A stretch of 64,000 nt of DNA from Streptomyces monomycini (lineage in GTDB: Bacteria; Actinomycetota; Actinomycetes; Streptomycetales; Streptomycetaceae): assembly GCF_022271435.1 (NCBI RefSeq), contig NZ_JAFIQY010000042.1, forward strand, positions 1-64,000. The letters are read 5' to 3'. The notes under the pieces were generated by a model, which was given only the letters and a program-made list of their open reading frames with translations, ran no database searches and was not told the origin of the DNA. A program made the translations under genes and the position numbers. Positions 48,270 through 57,079 of the stretch are shown piece after piece (positions within the stretch are counted from its first letter, which is position 1; every line of letters starts with the position of its first letter).

Positions 48270-49859
48270 CTACTCCTCCACCACCATCGCCGGCGTCGAC
48301 CGCGTCAGCACCTCGCCCCGGAAGAACGCGGGGCTGCGCCGCCGCATCACCAGCATGAGGACGAAGCCGAGCAGCAGCAGGCCGACGCCGATGACGAAGA
48401 CCGAGCCGACGCCGAGGACGGAGCTGCCGGAGCCGTAGGCCGGGTTCCACATGTCGATGAGGGTCTTGGTGAAGACGGCGGTGAGGAGCACGCCGCCGAG
48501 CACCGGGAAGACGCCCTTGAAGAGCAGGTCGCGGGCGGAGCGGCGCAGTTCGCGGCGGAAGTACCAGGCGCAGGCGAAGGCCGTGATCGCGTAGTAGAAG
48601 CAGATCATGAGGCCGAGGGCGTAGATGGTGTCGACGAGGACGTTCTGGGACAGGAAGGTCATGCCCGCGTAGAAGACGCCGGTGGCGACGCCCGCCGCGA
48701 CGGTGGCGCGGCCCGGGGAGCGGAAGCGCGGGTGGATGCGGGCGAAGGACGGCGGCAGCGCCTCGTACGCGCTCATCGCCAGGACCGTGCGGGCCACCGG
48801 GATGAAGGTGGTCTGGAGGCTGGCGGCGGCGGAGGCGAGGACGGCGACGAAGAGGAGTACGCCGAGGACCGGGCCCATGACGGGGGTGGCGAGGGCGGCG
48901 AAGACGTTGTCGGCGGTGTCGGGGTTGCCCAGGCCGGGGCCTTCGGTGCCGACGCCGGAGAACATCTGGGCTGCCACGGCGGTCAGCAGGTAGGAGCCGA
49001 TGAGGACGATCATGGCGAGGAGGGCGGCGCGGCCTGGGGTCTTGGCGCTGCCGGCGGTTTCCTCGTTGACGGTCAGGCAGGCGTCCCAGCCCCAGAACAT
49101 GAAGATCGAGAGGGACAGGCCCGCGGTGAAGGCGGAGAAGGACTGGATGGAGAAAGGGTTCAGCCAGGTGAGGGAGAAGGGGAGGGAGCCGGGGAAGTCG
49201 CCGGAGCCCGCCTGGGTGAAGGCCATGGCCACGAAGAGGGCGAGGACGGCCAGTTGGAGGCCGACGAGGGCATACTGGACGCCTTTTGTGGCGGTCATGC
49301 CGCGGTAGCTGACGGCGGTGGCGAGGGCGATGAAGGCCAGGCACGTCAGGACGTGCGCGGCCTTGTTGCCGTCCAGGGCGGCGATGGCGTCGCTGCCGGT
49401 GAGTTCGCCGAGCAGGAGCCAGAAGAAGGACGTGGCGACGCCGGCCAGGTTGGAGAGGACGATGATCGTCGCGATCACCAGTCCCCAGCCGCACATCCAG
49501 CCGATGCGCGGGCCGAACGCCTTCACCGACCAGGTGAAGGACGTACCGCAGTCGGGGACGGCCTTGTTCAGCTCGCGGTAGGCGAAGGCGACCAGCAGCA
49601 TCGGCAGGAAGCCCGCGAGGAAGACGGCCGGCATCTGGAGGCCGACCTCGCCGACGGTGGGGCCGAGGGTCGAGGTCAGGCAGTAGACGGGGGCGACGGT
49701 GGAGACGCCGATGACGGCGCTGCCGAGGAGTCCCACGGAGTTGCCGCTCAGGCCCTTGCCGCGGGTCCCGCCGGCGCCACCACCGGCGGCACCACCAGCC
49801 GTACCGGCGGCCCTCGTTACCGTGTCTCCGGCCGGGAGCCGGGGGTCTACCTGAACCAT
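48270..49859 (-). CDS. APC-family amino acid/amine permease
   Basis: ATG 49859 gives 529 residues (GTG 49910 would add 17). There are about 12 membrane helices with APC landmarks: LSGNSVGLLGSAVIGVSTVA, PVYCLTSTLGPTVGEVG, YRELNKAVPDCGTSFTW, FGPRIGWMCGWGL, FWGWDACLTVNEETAGSAKT and SMSAYEALPPSFARIHPRF-like text. It carries a Gly/Ala-rich cytoplasmic N-terminus. It probably imports an amino acid or amine for the catabolic genes upstream on the same strand, judged only from position (~240 bases after the aldehyde dehydrogenase stop). Confidence 0.9.
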   Translation of the reverse strand: MVQVDPRLPAGDTVTRAAGTAGGAAGGGAGGTRGKGLSGNSVGLLGSAVIGVSTVAPVYCLTSTLGPTVGEVGLQMPAVFLAGFLPMLLVAFAYRELNKAVPDCGTSFTWSVKAFGPRIGWMCGWGLVIATIIVLSNLAGVATSFFWLLLGELTGSDAIAALDGNKAAHVLTCLAFIALATAVSYRGMTATKGVQYALVGLQLAVLALFVAMAFTQAGSGDFPGSLPFSLTWLNPFSIQSFSAFTAGLSLSIFMFWGWDACLTVNEETAGSAKTPGRAALLAMIVLIGSYLLTAVAAQMFSGVGTEGPGLGNPDTADNVFAALATPVMGPVLGVLLFVAVLASAAASLQTTFIPVARTVLAMSAYEALPPSFARIHPRFRSPGRATVAAGVATGVFYAGMTFLSQNVLVDTIYALGLMICFYYAITAFACAWYFRRELRRSARDLLFKGVFPVLGGVLLTAVFTKTLIDMWNPAYGSGSSVLGVGSVFVIGVGLLLLGFVLMLVMRRRSPAFFRGEVLTRSTPAMVVEE

Positions 49860-50096
49860 GAACAGGACGTTAAGGGCTGCTGTTTCCGCATCGGGGGGCT
49901 GAAGATCCACCCTTGGGGAGCCGTGGAATCCTCACGAGGGTGGGGTCGGACCGGCTTTTGGGCGATGTTTGCAAGGCGTGCCGCGCGTTACGGGCGGTAA
50001 CTTGAAGGTCGTACGGTCGAGTTCCGGACTGCGGGAACCGCAGCCCCGTCCGGTTCGTCCCGTTTCAAAATTTTCCCGCGCCGTCTCGCTCCGGCC

Positions 50097-51581
50097 TCAC
50101 CCCGGCCACACCACCGCCTGCGTCTCGCTGTACGCGTGCAGCGCGTACGAGCCGACATCGCGCCCCACCCCGCTCCGCTTGAAGCCGCCGAACGGCGCTT
50201 CCATGTTCCGCCCGACCGTGTTCACGCCGACCCCGCCCGCCCGCAGCCGCCCCGCCACCCGGAACGCGCGCGCCACGTCCCCGGACCACACGTAGTCCAG
50301 CAGGCCGTAGTCGCTGTCGTTGGCGAGGGCGACGGCCTCCTCCTCGTCGGTGAAAGGGAGGACGACGATCACCGGGCCGAAGATCTCCTCGCGGGCCACC
50401 CGCATGGTGGGGGTGCAGTCGGTGAAGAGGGTGGGGGCCACGTAGAAGCCGCGTGGGAGGGGCGGGCGATCGCCGCCCGTGATCAGCCGGGCGCCCTCCT
50501 TCCGGCCCAGTTCGACGTACGACTCGACGCGGTCGCGGTGTGCGGCGGAGATCACCGGGCCGACGGCCGTGTCCGCCGCAGCCGGGTCGCCGACCTTCAG
50601 GCGTGTCGCGTACGCGGCCAGCCGCTCCACCAGCCGGTCGTGGATGCCGCGCTGGGCCAGCACCCGCGTCGGCGCCGTACAGATCTGACCGCTGTAGAAG
50701 GAGTACGTGGTGCCGATGCCGGCCACCGCCGCGTCCAGGTCGGCGTCGTCGAAGACCAGCGCGGCGCCCTTGCCGCCCAGCTCCATGAGCTGGCGTTTCA
50801 TGCCGCGTCCGCACACTTCGGCGATGCGCTGCCCGACGGCCGTGGAGCCGGTGAAGCTCACCATGTCCACGTCCGGGGAGTCGACCGTGGCCTCGCCGAC
50901 CGCCGGGTCCTTGCCCGTCACGAGATTGACGACGCCCGGTGGCGCACCGGCCTCGTCCAGGGCTTCCTGGAGCGCCTCGGCCAGGCGGTGGACGGAGAGC
51001 GGGTCCTGCGGGGCGGGCTTGACGACGACCGTGTTGCCCATGGCCAGGGCGGGGGCGATCTTGCCGGCCGGGTTGGCCCAGGGGTTGTTGTAGGAGGTGA
51101 TGCAGGTGACGACGCCGACGGGGCGGCGCACCGCGAGCGCGCCGAGGACAGCGGCCTTCCCGAAGGGGCCCGCCTCGTTGATCTGCGGCGGCAGGGGGGT
51201 TTCCACCGGCTCCAGCGCTCCGCGCGCGTACCGCTTCAGGCGGGCGATGGCGACGCCTACCTGCATCGCGCGGGCGGTGCCGGTCGTCGCACCGGTCTCC
51301 GCCTGCGCGAGCCGGGTGTACGGGCCGATGTCGCGCGCCAGGATCTCGGCGGCGCGCTCCAGGACCCGCGCGCGGGTCTCGGGCGCCGTGCGCGACCAGG
51401 GCCCAAACGCCTCGCGCGCCGCGCGGGCCGCCTCGTACGCCTGGTCGCGGCTCGCCTCCGCCGCCAGCCCGACGGTCTCCTCGGTCGCCGGATCGGTCAC
51501 CTCGTCATGGCCGTGGTCGGGTGCGGTCCACGTGCCGCCGATCAGCAGCCGTTCGGGGGACACACCAGAGGATGTACTCAC
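50097..51581 (-). CDS. Aldehyde dehydrogenase family protein
   Basis: This 494-residue protein starts at GTG 51581, overlapping the amidohydrolase stop (GTGA). The NAD site is VSFTGSTAVGQRIAEVCG. The catalytic Glu is in MELGGKGAALVFDDADL and the catalytic Cys in FYSGQICTAPTRVLA. The C-terminal signature EIFGPVIVVLPFTDEEEAV and FGGFKRSGVGRDVGSYALHA complete the fold. It oxidises an aldehyde intermediate with NAD(P). Within the cluster it probably acts after the amidohydrolase and LLM steps; the substrate is unknown. Confidence 0.95.
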   Translation of the reverse strand: MSTSSGVSPERLLIGGTWTAPDHGHDEVTDPATEETVGLAAEASRDQAYEAARAAREAFGPWSRTAPETRARVLERAAEILARDIGPYTRLAQAETGATTGTARAMQVGVAIARLKRYARGALEPVETPLPPQINEAGPFGKAAVLGALAVRRPVGVVTCITSYNNPWANPAGKIAPALAMGNTVVVKPAPQDPLSVHRLAEALQEALDEAGAPPGVVNLVTGKDPAVGEATVDSPDVDMVSFTGSTAVGQRIAEVCGRGMKRQLMELGGKGAALVFDDADLDAAVAGIGTTYSFYSGQICTAPTRVLAQRGIHDRLVERLAAYATRLKVGDPAAADTAVGPVISAAHRDRVESYVELGRKEGARLITGGDRPPLPRGFYVAPTLFTDCTPTMRVAREEIFGPVIVVLPFTDEEEAVALANDSDYGLLDYVWSGDVARAFRVAGRLRAGGVGVNTVGRNMEAPFGGFKRSGVGRDVGSYALHAYSETQAVVWPG

Positions 51582-53308
51582 CGCGTACGCACCGTCTCGG
51601 TGTCCCGGCCCGATCGCAGGACCTTCCCCGGCACCGCCCCGGTCACCGCGCCGTCCCGGACCGTCTCGACGCCATTGACCCGTACGCTCACGATCCCGGC
51701 CGCCTCCGAGTCCAGTCGCGGGCTGTCCCCCGGCAGGTCGTGCACCAGCCGGGCCGGTCCGGCGTCGATCCGCTCGGGGTCGAAGAGGACCAGGTCGGCG
51801 TGGTGGCCGACGGCGATCCGGCCACGGCCGCGCAGCCCGAAGAGCCGGGCCGGGTCGTCGGTCAGCATCCGTACGGCCTCCTCCAGCCCGGCCAGCTTCC
51901 GGCCGCGCAGGCAGTCGCCGAGGAAGCGGGTCGTGTACGGGGCGCCGCACATGCGGTCCAGGTGGGCGCCCGCGTCGGAGCCGCCCAGCATCACGTCCTC
52001 GTGCTGCCAGGTGCGCTGCCGCAGTGCCCAGCTGTCCGGGTCGTTGTCGGTCGGCATCGGCCACAGGACGGTGCGCAGCCCGTCCTCGGCGCAGATCTCG
52101 ACCAGGGTGTGGAAGGGCTCCTGGCCGCGTTCGGCGGCGATGTCGCCGACCACCCGGCCGGAGAGTCCCTGGTTCGCGGCGGTGTACGTGTCGCCGATGA
52201 CGTACCGGGCGAAGTCGGCCAGCCGCCGGAAGACGCCCGCCTCCTTGCTCGCCGCGCGCCGCAGCATCTCCTCCCGTACGGCGGGGTCGCGCAGCCGGGC
52301 GATGCGCTCCGGTACGGGCAGCGCGAGGATGTCGCCCCAGCCGGGGATGAGGTTGAGGGCGCAGAAGGTGCCCAACGACATGTTCATGGGGGTGAGGATC
52401 GGCATGGTGAGGGCGACGATCCGGCCGCCCGCCTTACGGGCGCGTTCGCTCGCCTCCAGTTGGCGGGGGACGCGTTCGGGTACGGCCGCGTCGATGGTCA
52501 GCACGTTCCAGTTCAGCGGGCGCCCGGCGGCGGCCGACATCTCGACGAGCAGGTCGATCTCCTCGTCCGCGAACCGGTCGAGGCAGCCGGCGACGATCGC
52601 CTCCAGCTGGGTGCCCTCGTGGTCGGCGACCGCGCGGGAGAGGGCGAGGAGTTCGGCGGGGCGGGCGTGGCGGGAGGCGACCGGCTGTCCGTCACCGTCG
52701 GCGTGGGTCGAGGACTGGGTGGTGGACAGGCCCCAGGCACCCGCGTCCATGGCCTCGTGGAAGAGTCGGAGCATGGCGTCCAGCTGGGCGTCCGTGGGCT
52801 GTCCGCCGATGGCGTCCGGGCCCATGACGTGGCGGCGCAGCGCGCAGTGGCCGACCATGAAGCCCGCGTTGACGGCGGTCCGGCCGTCCAGGGCGTCCAG
52901 GTATTCGCCGAAGGTGGACCAGTTCCACGGCGCGCCCTGCTCCAGTGCCGCCAGCGACATGCCCTCGACGCGGCTCATCATGCGGCGGGTGTAGTCGGCG
53001 TCGCCGGGGCGGTCCGGGTTGAGCGGGGCGAGGGTGAAGCCGCAGTTGCCGCCCGCGACGGTGGTGACGCCGTGGTGCATGGAGGGGGTGGCGTACGGGT
53101 CCCAGAAGAGCTGGGCGTCGTAGTGGGTGTGCGGGTCGACGAAGCCGGGCGTCAGGACGAGGCCGTGGGCGTCCTCGGTGGTCGTGGCGGGGTCGGTGAT
53201 CCGGCCGACGGCGGTGATCCGGCCGTGCTGGACGGCGAGGTCGGCCTGGTACGCGGGGGCGCCGGTGCCGTCGACGACGGTGGCGCCCTTGATCAGGTGG
53301 TCGAGCAT
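51578..53308 (-). CDS. N-acyl-D-amino-acid deacylase-like amidohydrolase
   Basis: This 576-residue protein starts at ATG 53308. It begins MLDHLIKGATVVDGTGAPAY. The metal motif is PGFVDPHTHYDAQLFWDP. GGNCGFTLAPLNPD, ALRRHVMGPDAI, HEGTQLEAIVAGCLDRFADE and LGGSDAGAHLDRMCGAPYTT follow. The C-terminal beta-sandwich returns with GRIAVGHHADLVLFDPERID and VRVNGVETVRDG. This matches the D-aminoacylase/amidohydrolase_3 group. It is 35 bases past the LLM gene and overlaps the aldehyde dehydrogenase by four bases, so the three form one operon. Confidence 0.92.
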   Translation of the reverse strand: MLDHLIKGATVVDGTGAPAYQADLAVQHGRITAVGRITDPATTTEDAHGLVLTPGFVDPHTHYDAQLFWDPYATPSMHHGVTTVAGGNCGFTLAPLNPDRPGDADYTRRMMSRVEGMSLAALEQGAPWNWSTFGEYLDALDGRTAVNAGFMVGHCALRRHVMGPDAIGGQPTDAQLDAMLRLFHEAMDAGAWGLSTTQSSTHADGDGQPVASRHARPAELLALSRAVADHEGTQLEAIVAGCLDRFADEEIDLLVEMSAAAGRPLNWNVLTIDAAVPERVPRQLEASERARKAGGRIVALTMPILTPMNMSLGTFCALNLIPGWGDILALPVPERIARLRDPAVREEMLRRAASKEAGVFRRLADFARYVIGDTYTAANQGLSGRVVGDIAAERGQEPFHTLVEICAEDGLRTVLWPMPTDNDPDSWALRQRTWQHEDVMLGGSDAGAHLDRMCGAPYTTRFLGDCLRGRKLAGLEEAVRMLTDDPARLFGLRGRGRIAVGHHADLVLFDPERIDAGPARLVHDLPGDSPRLDSEAAGIVSVRVNGVETVRDGAVTGAVPGKVLRSGRDTETVRTR

Positions 53309-53343
53309 CCCCGGGGAGTCCCTTTCGCTCGGAACGGCCTTGG

Positions 53344-54468
53344 TCAGGCGGCGCTCTGCCGGAAGCGGGCCGTCCGGTGCACCGGGTCCGTGTCGATCTT
53401 CGGGATCACGTGCTCGCCGATCAGCCGGATGGTGGTGCGGGTGTCCTCGGGCGAGACGCCGATGGGCAGGCCGAAGGAGAGCTGGTCGGCGCCGGCCTGT
53501 TCCCAGCGCTTGCACTGGCGGAACACCTCGTCGGGGTCGCCGCAGATCATCAGCTCCTCGGCGATCAGCAGCTCGATGATCTCCTCGGTGTACTCGGGCA
53601 GCAGCTCGGGCCACTCCGGGATGCCCTCCGGGCGCGGGAACGTGTCGTGGTAGCGGAACAGCAGCGACTGGAGGTAGTTGAGCCCGCCGCCCACCGCGAT
53701 CTCGACGGCCTTCCGGTGGGTGTCGGCGCAGATGGCGGTGGAGGTCACCATGACGTTGTCGTTGACGTACGCGCCGACCGGTTCGGCCTGTTCGACGGCC
53801 TTCTTGTACGACTCGACGACCCACTCCATGTCGGCGACCTTCTGCACGCTGAAGCCCAGTACGCCCAGGCCCTTCTTCCCCGCCATCGCGTACGAGGCGG
53901 GGGAGCCGGCCGCGTACCACATCGGCGGGTGCGCGGTCCCGTACGGCTTGGGCAGCACCTTGCGCGGCGGCAGCTGCCAGTGCTTCCCCTGGAACCCCTG
54001 GTACTCGTCCTGGAGCCACATCTTCGGGAACTCGGCGATGGTCTCTTCCCACAGCTCCTTGGTGTGGTTCATGTCGGTGACACCCGGCATGAACCCGAGG
54101 ATCTCGTGGCTGCCCGCGCCGCGCCCGGTGCCGAACTCGAAGCGGCCCCCGGAGAGGTGGTCGAGCATGGCGGCCTTCTCGGCGACCTTGACGGGGTGGT
54201 TGACGGGGGCGAGCGGGTTGAAGATGCCGGAGCCGAGGTGGATGCGCTCGGTGGCGTGGGCGAGGTAGCCCAGGTAGACGTCGTTGGCGGAGAGGTGGGA
54301 GTACTCCTCCAGGAAGTGGTGCTCGGAGGCCCACGCGTACTTGAACCCGGCCCGGTCGGCCTCGATGACGTACTCGGTCTCCTCCATCAGCGCGTGGTGC
54401 TCCGCCTGAGGGTCGGCCTTCGCCCGCGCGGCGGGCACATATCCCTGAACGAACAGCCCGAATTCCAA
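53344..54468 (-). CDS. LLM-class flavin-dependent oxidoreductase
   Basis: This 374-residue luciferase-like monooxygenase starts at ATG 54468: MEFGLFVQGYVPAARA, FKYAWASEHHFLEEYSHLSA, RIHLGSGIFNPLAPVNHPVK, MLDHLSGGRFEFGTGRGAGS and QKVADMEWVVESYKKAV. It has all the usual barrel elements. It is first gene of the operon with the amidohydrolase and aldehyde dehydrogenase. Two palindromes of the CTGACGG class lie 39-112 bases upstream, so it is probably controlled by the TetR-like repressor that also controls the genes at 56435 and 59425. Confidence 0.93.
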   Translation of the reverse strand: MEFGLFVQGYVPAARAKADPQAEHHALMEETEYVIEADRAGFKYAWASEHHFLEEYSHLSANDVYLGYLAHATERIHLGSGIFNPLAPVNHPVKVAEKAAMLDHLSGGRFEFGTGRGAGSHEILGFMPGVTDMNHTKELWEETIAEFPKMWLQDEYQGFQGKHWQLPPRKVLPKPYGTAHPPMWYAAGSPASYAMAGKKGLGVLGFSVQKVADMEWVVESYKKAVEQAEPVGAYVNDNVMVTSTAICADTHRKAVEIAVGGGLNYLQSLLFRYHDTFPRPEGIPEWPELLPEYTEEIIELLIAEELMICGDPDEVFRQCKRWEQAGADQLSFGLPIGVSPEDTRTTIRLIGEHVIPKIDTDPVHRTARFRQSAA

Positions 54469-54506
54469 GGGGGTTCACCGTCCCTCGTCCGCCCTGGCGC
54501 CACCAC

Positions 54507-54521
54507 CTGACGCCCCGTCAG
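54507..54521. promoter_or_regulatory. Palindromic operator, site A
   Basis: CTGACGCCCCGTCAG has six-base arms CTGACG/CGTCAG. It is a variant of the perfect palindrome seen upstream of two other genes and lies 39 bases before the LLM start at 54468. Confidence 0.7.
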
Positions 54522-54561
54522 ATCGAGTCCGACTCTCGCACCGGGCTCCCGGGCCGTCAAT

Positions 54562-54580
54562 ACCTGACGGCCCATCAGGT
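54562..54580. promoter_or_regulatory. Palindromic operator, site B
   Basis: ACCTGACGGCCCATCAGGT keeps the arms of the CTGACGGGCCGTCAG palindrome with one mismatch and extends symmetrically at both ends. It is about 55 bases from site A, so both could bind one regulator at the LLM promoter. Confidence 0.7.
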
Positions 54581-54606
54581 ACGGGCGCGGGAAGGGCGTA
54601 CGCGTC

Positions 54607-55401
54607 TCAGTACAGGCTGATGCCGGACAGCCGGCCACCGTCGATGACGAACGGCTGGCCCGTGATGTACGAGGAGTCCGCGCACGACAGGAACAGCGCC
54701 AGCCGGGCGACCTCCTCCGGCTGACCGATCCGCCCGAGGGGGACGGTCTTCGCGTAGAACGCCGCAAGGTCCGGAGCGGAGTCGGTGGAGGTGTCGGAGG
54801 CGTCCGCCGTGTCCGCCGGCCCCCGCTCCGGACGCGCCATCGGGGTGTCGACGGCCCCCGGGCACATCGCGTTGACCCGGATGCCCCGGCCCGCCAGCTC
54901 CATCGCCGCCACCCGCGTCATGCCGACCACCGCGGCCTTGGACGCCGCGTACGCGGTCAGGTACGCCATGCCGGAGAGCGCGGCGTACGAGGCGGTGTTC
55001 ACGACGGTGCCGCCGCCGGCCGCCGTCAGCTCCGGGACCGCCGCCCGCATCCCGAGGAACGTGCCGACCTGGTTGACCTGCACCACCTCCTGGAACTCGG
55101 CGAGCGGGGTGGCGGCCAGCTCGTTGAAGCGCAGGATGCCGGCATTGTTGACCAGCCCGTCGACCGTGCCGAACGCCTCACCGGCGGCCCGGACCGCGGC
55201 CTCCCAGTCCGCTTCCCGGCGCACGTCCAGGTGTACGTACCGGGCGCCGTCCCCCAGCTCCGCCAGCGCCTCCCCCGGGCCGTCCAGCACGTCGCCCAGC
55301 ACCACGCGGGCGCCCTCCGCGACGAAGAGCCGCGCCTCCTGCTCGCCCTGGCCGCGTGCGGCGCCGGTAATGATGACGACTCGGCCGTCCAGCTTCCCCA
55401 T
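54607..55401 (-). CDS. SDR family oxidoreductase
   Basis: This 264-residue protein starts at ATG 55401. It is a canonical SDR: MGKLDGRVVIITGAARGQGE (TGxxxGxG), VDGLVNNAGIL (NNAG), VVNTASYAALSGM, catalytic YAASKAAVVGMTR and the PG motif MCPGAVDTPMARP. An insert ADTADASDTSTDSAPDL near residue 205 is absent from most relatives. It lies 32 bases downstream of the LLM gene at 55434-56435 and is probably cotranscribed with it. It would oxidise or reduce a hydroxyl/keto intermediate. Confidence 0.93.
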   Translation of the reverse strand: MGKLDGRVVIITGAARGQGEQEARLFVAEGARVVLGDVLDGPGEALAELGDGARYVHLDVRREADWEAAVRAAGEAFGTVDGLVNNAGILRFNELAATPLAEFQEVVQVNQVGTFLGMRAAVPELTAAGGGTVVNTASYAALSGMAYLTAYAASKAAVVGMTRVAAMELAGRGIRVNAMCPGAVDTPMARPERGPADTADASDTSTDSAPDLAAFYAKTVPLGRIGQPEEVARLALFLSCADSSYITGQPFVIDGGRLSGISLY

Positions 55402-55433
55402 GTGCACCGGTCCCTCCGGAAGCGCCGTACGTC

Positions 55434-56435
55434 TCAGCTGTCGAGGTGCGGGGCCACGCCAGTGGCGAACGCCGCCATCTGGTCGGTCAGTTCGGTACGG
55501 CTCCGGCTGCGGAACCGGACCTGGATCTGCCGCACCCCCATCGCCCGGTACTCGCGCAGGGACTCCGCCAGCCGCTCGGGCGACCCGGTGAGGGTGCGCC
55601 GGCCGGTGTCCCACGCGGGCTCGCCGACGTACAGCGGCTCGGTGATGGCGCCGGCCTCGGCGGGCGTGCCGATCCCGGCTTCGGCCCGCAGCCGCCGCAG
55701 CTTCGCGAGCTGCGCCGGGAGCTGGTCCCTGCGGTCGCCCTGCGGCAGCCAGCCGTCGCCGCGTACGGCGGCTCTGCGGAGGGCGGCGGGCGACGAGCCG
55801 CCCACCCAGACCGGCGGACGGGGCGCCTGTACGGGGCGCGGGCGCTGCCCCAGACCGGTGAAGGCGAATCGTTTCCCTTGGTAGGAGGGGAACTCTTCCG
55901 AGCCCAGCGCCGCCTTCAGCGCGTCGATGGCCTCGTCCAGCAGGGCGCCGCGCCGCGTGAAGTCCACGCCGAGGGCGTCGAACTCCTCCGGTACGTGTCC
56001 GGCGCCGACCCCGAGGATCAGCCGCCCGCCCGAGAGGTGGTCGAGGGTCGCGTACTGCTTGGCGCTGAGCAGCGGGTGCTTGATGGCGGCCAGGGCGATG
56101 TGGCTGAGGAGCCGTACGCGGGTGGTGGCCGCCGCCAGGTAGGCGAGGGTGGCGACCGGGTCGTACCAGACCGTGCTCATGGCCGCGGCCAGTCGGCGCG
56201 GTATGCCGATGTGCTCGCAGCAGGCGATGTAGGCGAAGCCGTGGCGGTCGGCGGTGCGGGCGATCTCCACCAGGTCGGCGGGGCCGGCCCCGGCCTCCCA
56301 CGGTTCCGTGTACAGGGTGCTCTGCGACTGGACGGGGAGCTGGATGCCGTAGGCCAGCTTCCCTTCGGGCAGCACCCGCACCCCGTCGTCTCCGTGTGTG
56401 CCGCTTCCCGTAGTGCTGTCCACGTCCGCGTCCAC
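55434..56435 (-). CDS. LLM-class oxidoreductase
   Basis: This 333-residue protein starts at GTG 56435. The luciferase-like fold has LAYGIQLPVQSQSTLYTEPW, FAYIACCEHIGIPRRLAAAM, ALAAIKHPLLSAKQYATLDH, LSGGRLILGVGAGHVPEEFD, PVWVGGSSPAALRRAAVRGD and YRAMGVRQIQVRFRSRSR. The group includes F420- and FMN-users; the cofactor cannot be settled by eye. It heads the operon with the SDR. A perfect palindrome lies 55 bases upstream of the start. Confidence 0.92.
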   Translation of the reverse strand: MDADVDSTTGSGTHGDDGVRVLPEGKLAYGIQLPVQSQSTLYTEPWEAGAGPADLVEIARTADRHGFAYIACCEHIGIPRRLAAAMSTVWYDPVATLAYLAAATTRVRLLSHIALAAIKHPLLSAKQYATLDHLSGGRLILGVGAGHVPEEFDALGVDFTRRGALLDEAIDALKAALGSEEFPSYQGKRFAFTGLGQRPRPVQAPRPPVWVGGSSPAALRRAAVRGDGWLPQGDRRDQLPAQLAKLRRLRAEAGIGTPAEAGAITEPLYVGEPAWDTGRRTLTGSPERLAESLREYRAMGVRQIQVRFRSRSRTELTDQMAAFATGVAPHLDS

Positions 56436-56489
56436 CCCCGGGCGCTCGGCCGACGGTCCGTCGTCGGCGGCTGGGGGTCATGGTGTGGG

Positions 56490-56504
56490 CTGACGGGCCG
56501 TCAG
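56490..56504. promoter_or_regulatory. Palindromic operator, site C
   Basis: CTGACGGGCCGTCAG is a perfect 15-base palindrome about the central G/C, between the LLM/SDR operon start (56435) and the end of the DCC gene (56548). Size and symmetry fit a TetR-family operator. Confidence 0.8.
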
Positions 56505-56547
56505 ACAAGGGTGCGGGCGACGGTGGCCGGGGCGACGGCGGGGGCGG

Positions 56548-56931
56548 TCAGGGCCTGAGGTGAGCGGGGAGCGAGCAGGCCGCGGTGCCGCCGGGCATGC
56601 GGTGACGGTGGTCGGCGACCAGGCGGTACACGGTGTGGGCGGCCTGGCGGAACGGCGGCAGGGTCAGCAGCGCGCCGGGGACGGACCAGCGGCCGCGTGC
56701 GCTCATCAGCAGCTTGGCGACCGCCTGCGCGCCGCCGTACACGGACCCCGCCGGGGTGATCCACAGCACCTCGTGCTCGGCCCGCTCCTGGGTGACGCCG
56801 AGCGCTTCCAGGTCGGTGAACTGCCAGGCCGAGACGGTGCAGCGGGGGCGGATACGGCGTTCGGCGAAGCGCACGCAGGTGGTGCAGAAGCCGCAGTCCC
56901 CGTCGTAGACGAGTACGGGTCGGTTGTTCAT
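56548..56931 (-). CDS. DCC-family thiol-disulfide oxidoreductase-like protein (DUF393)
   Basis: This 127-residue protein starts at ATG 56931. VLVYDGDCGFCTTCVRFAER carries the family DxDCxxC motif. QFTDLEALGVTQERAEHEVL, WITPAGSVYGGAQAVAKLLM and LLTLPPFRQAAHTVYRLVAD complete the domain. The family has a thioredoxin-like fold and is thought to handle thiol redox, though few members are characterised. The position between two catabolic operons suggests a helper role; its own operator was not found. Confidence 0.9.
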   Translation of the reverse strand: MNNRPVLVYDGDCGFCTTCVRFAERRIRPRCTVSAWQFTDLEALGVTQERAEHEVLWITPAGSVYGGAQAVAKLLMSARGRWSVPGALLTLPPFRQAAHTVYRLVADHRHRMPGGTAACSLPAHLRP

Positions 56932-57079
56932 GTCCCCATCATGCCGGGGCGCACGGGACGGGTCCGCGCCGCCCCGGGCGGGTACGTCCCCGGGCGGGTA
57001 CGTCCCCGGCCGGGCGTGCTCCGGCCGGACGCGCCTCAGACGGACACGCCTCAGACGGACACGCTCAGGCGGACGCGCC

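Noticed and set aside
50136..52994. A 952-residue plus ORF opposite aldehyde dehydrogenase and amidohydrolase
   Set aside because: Both minus-strand enzymes show complete catalytic motifs and a GTGA overlap; the plus ORF has none.
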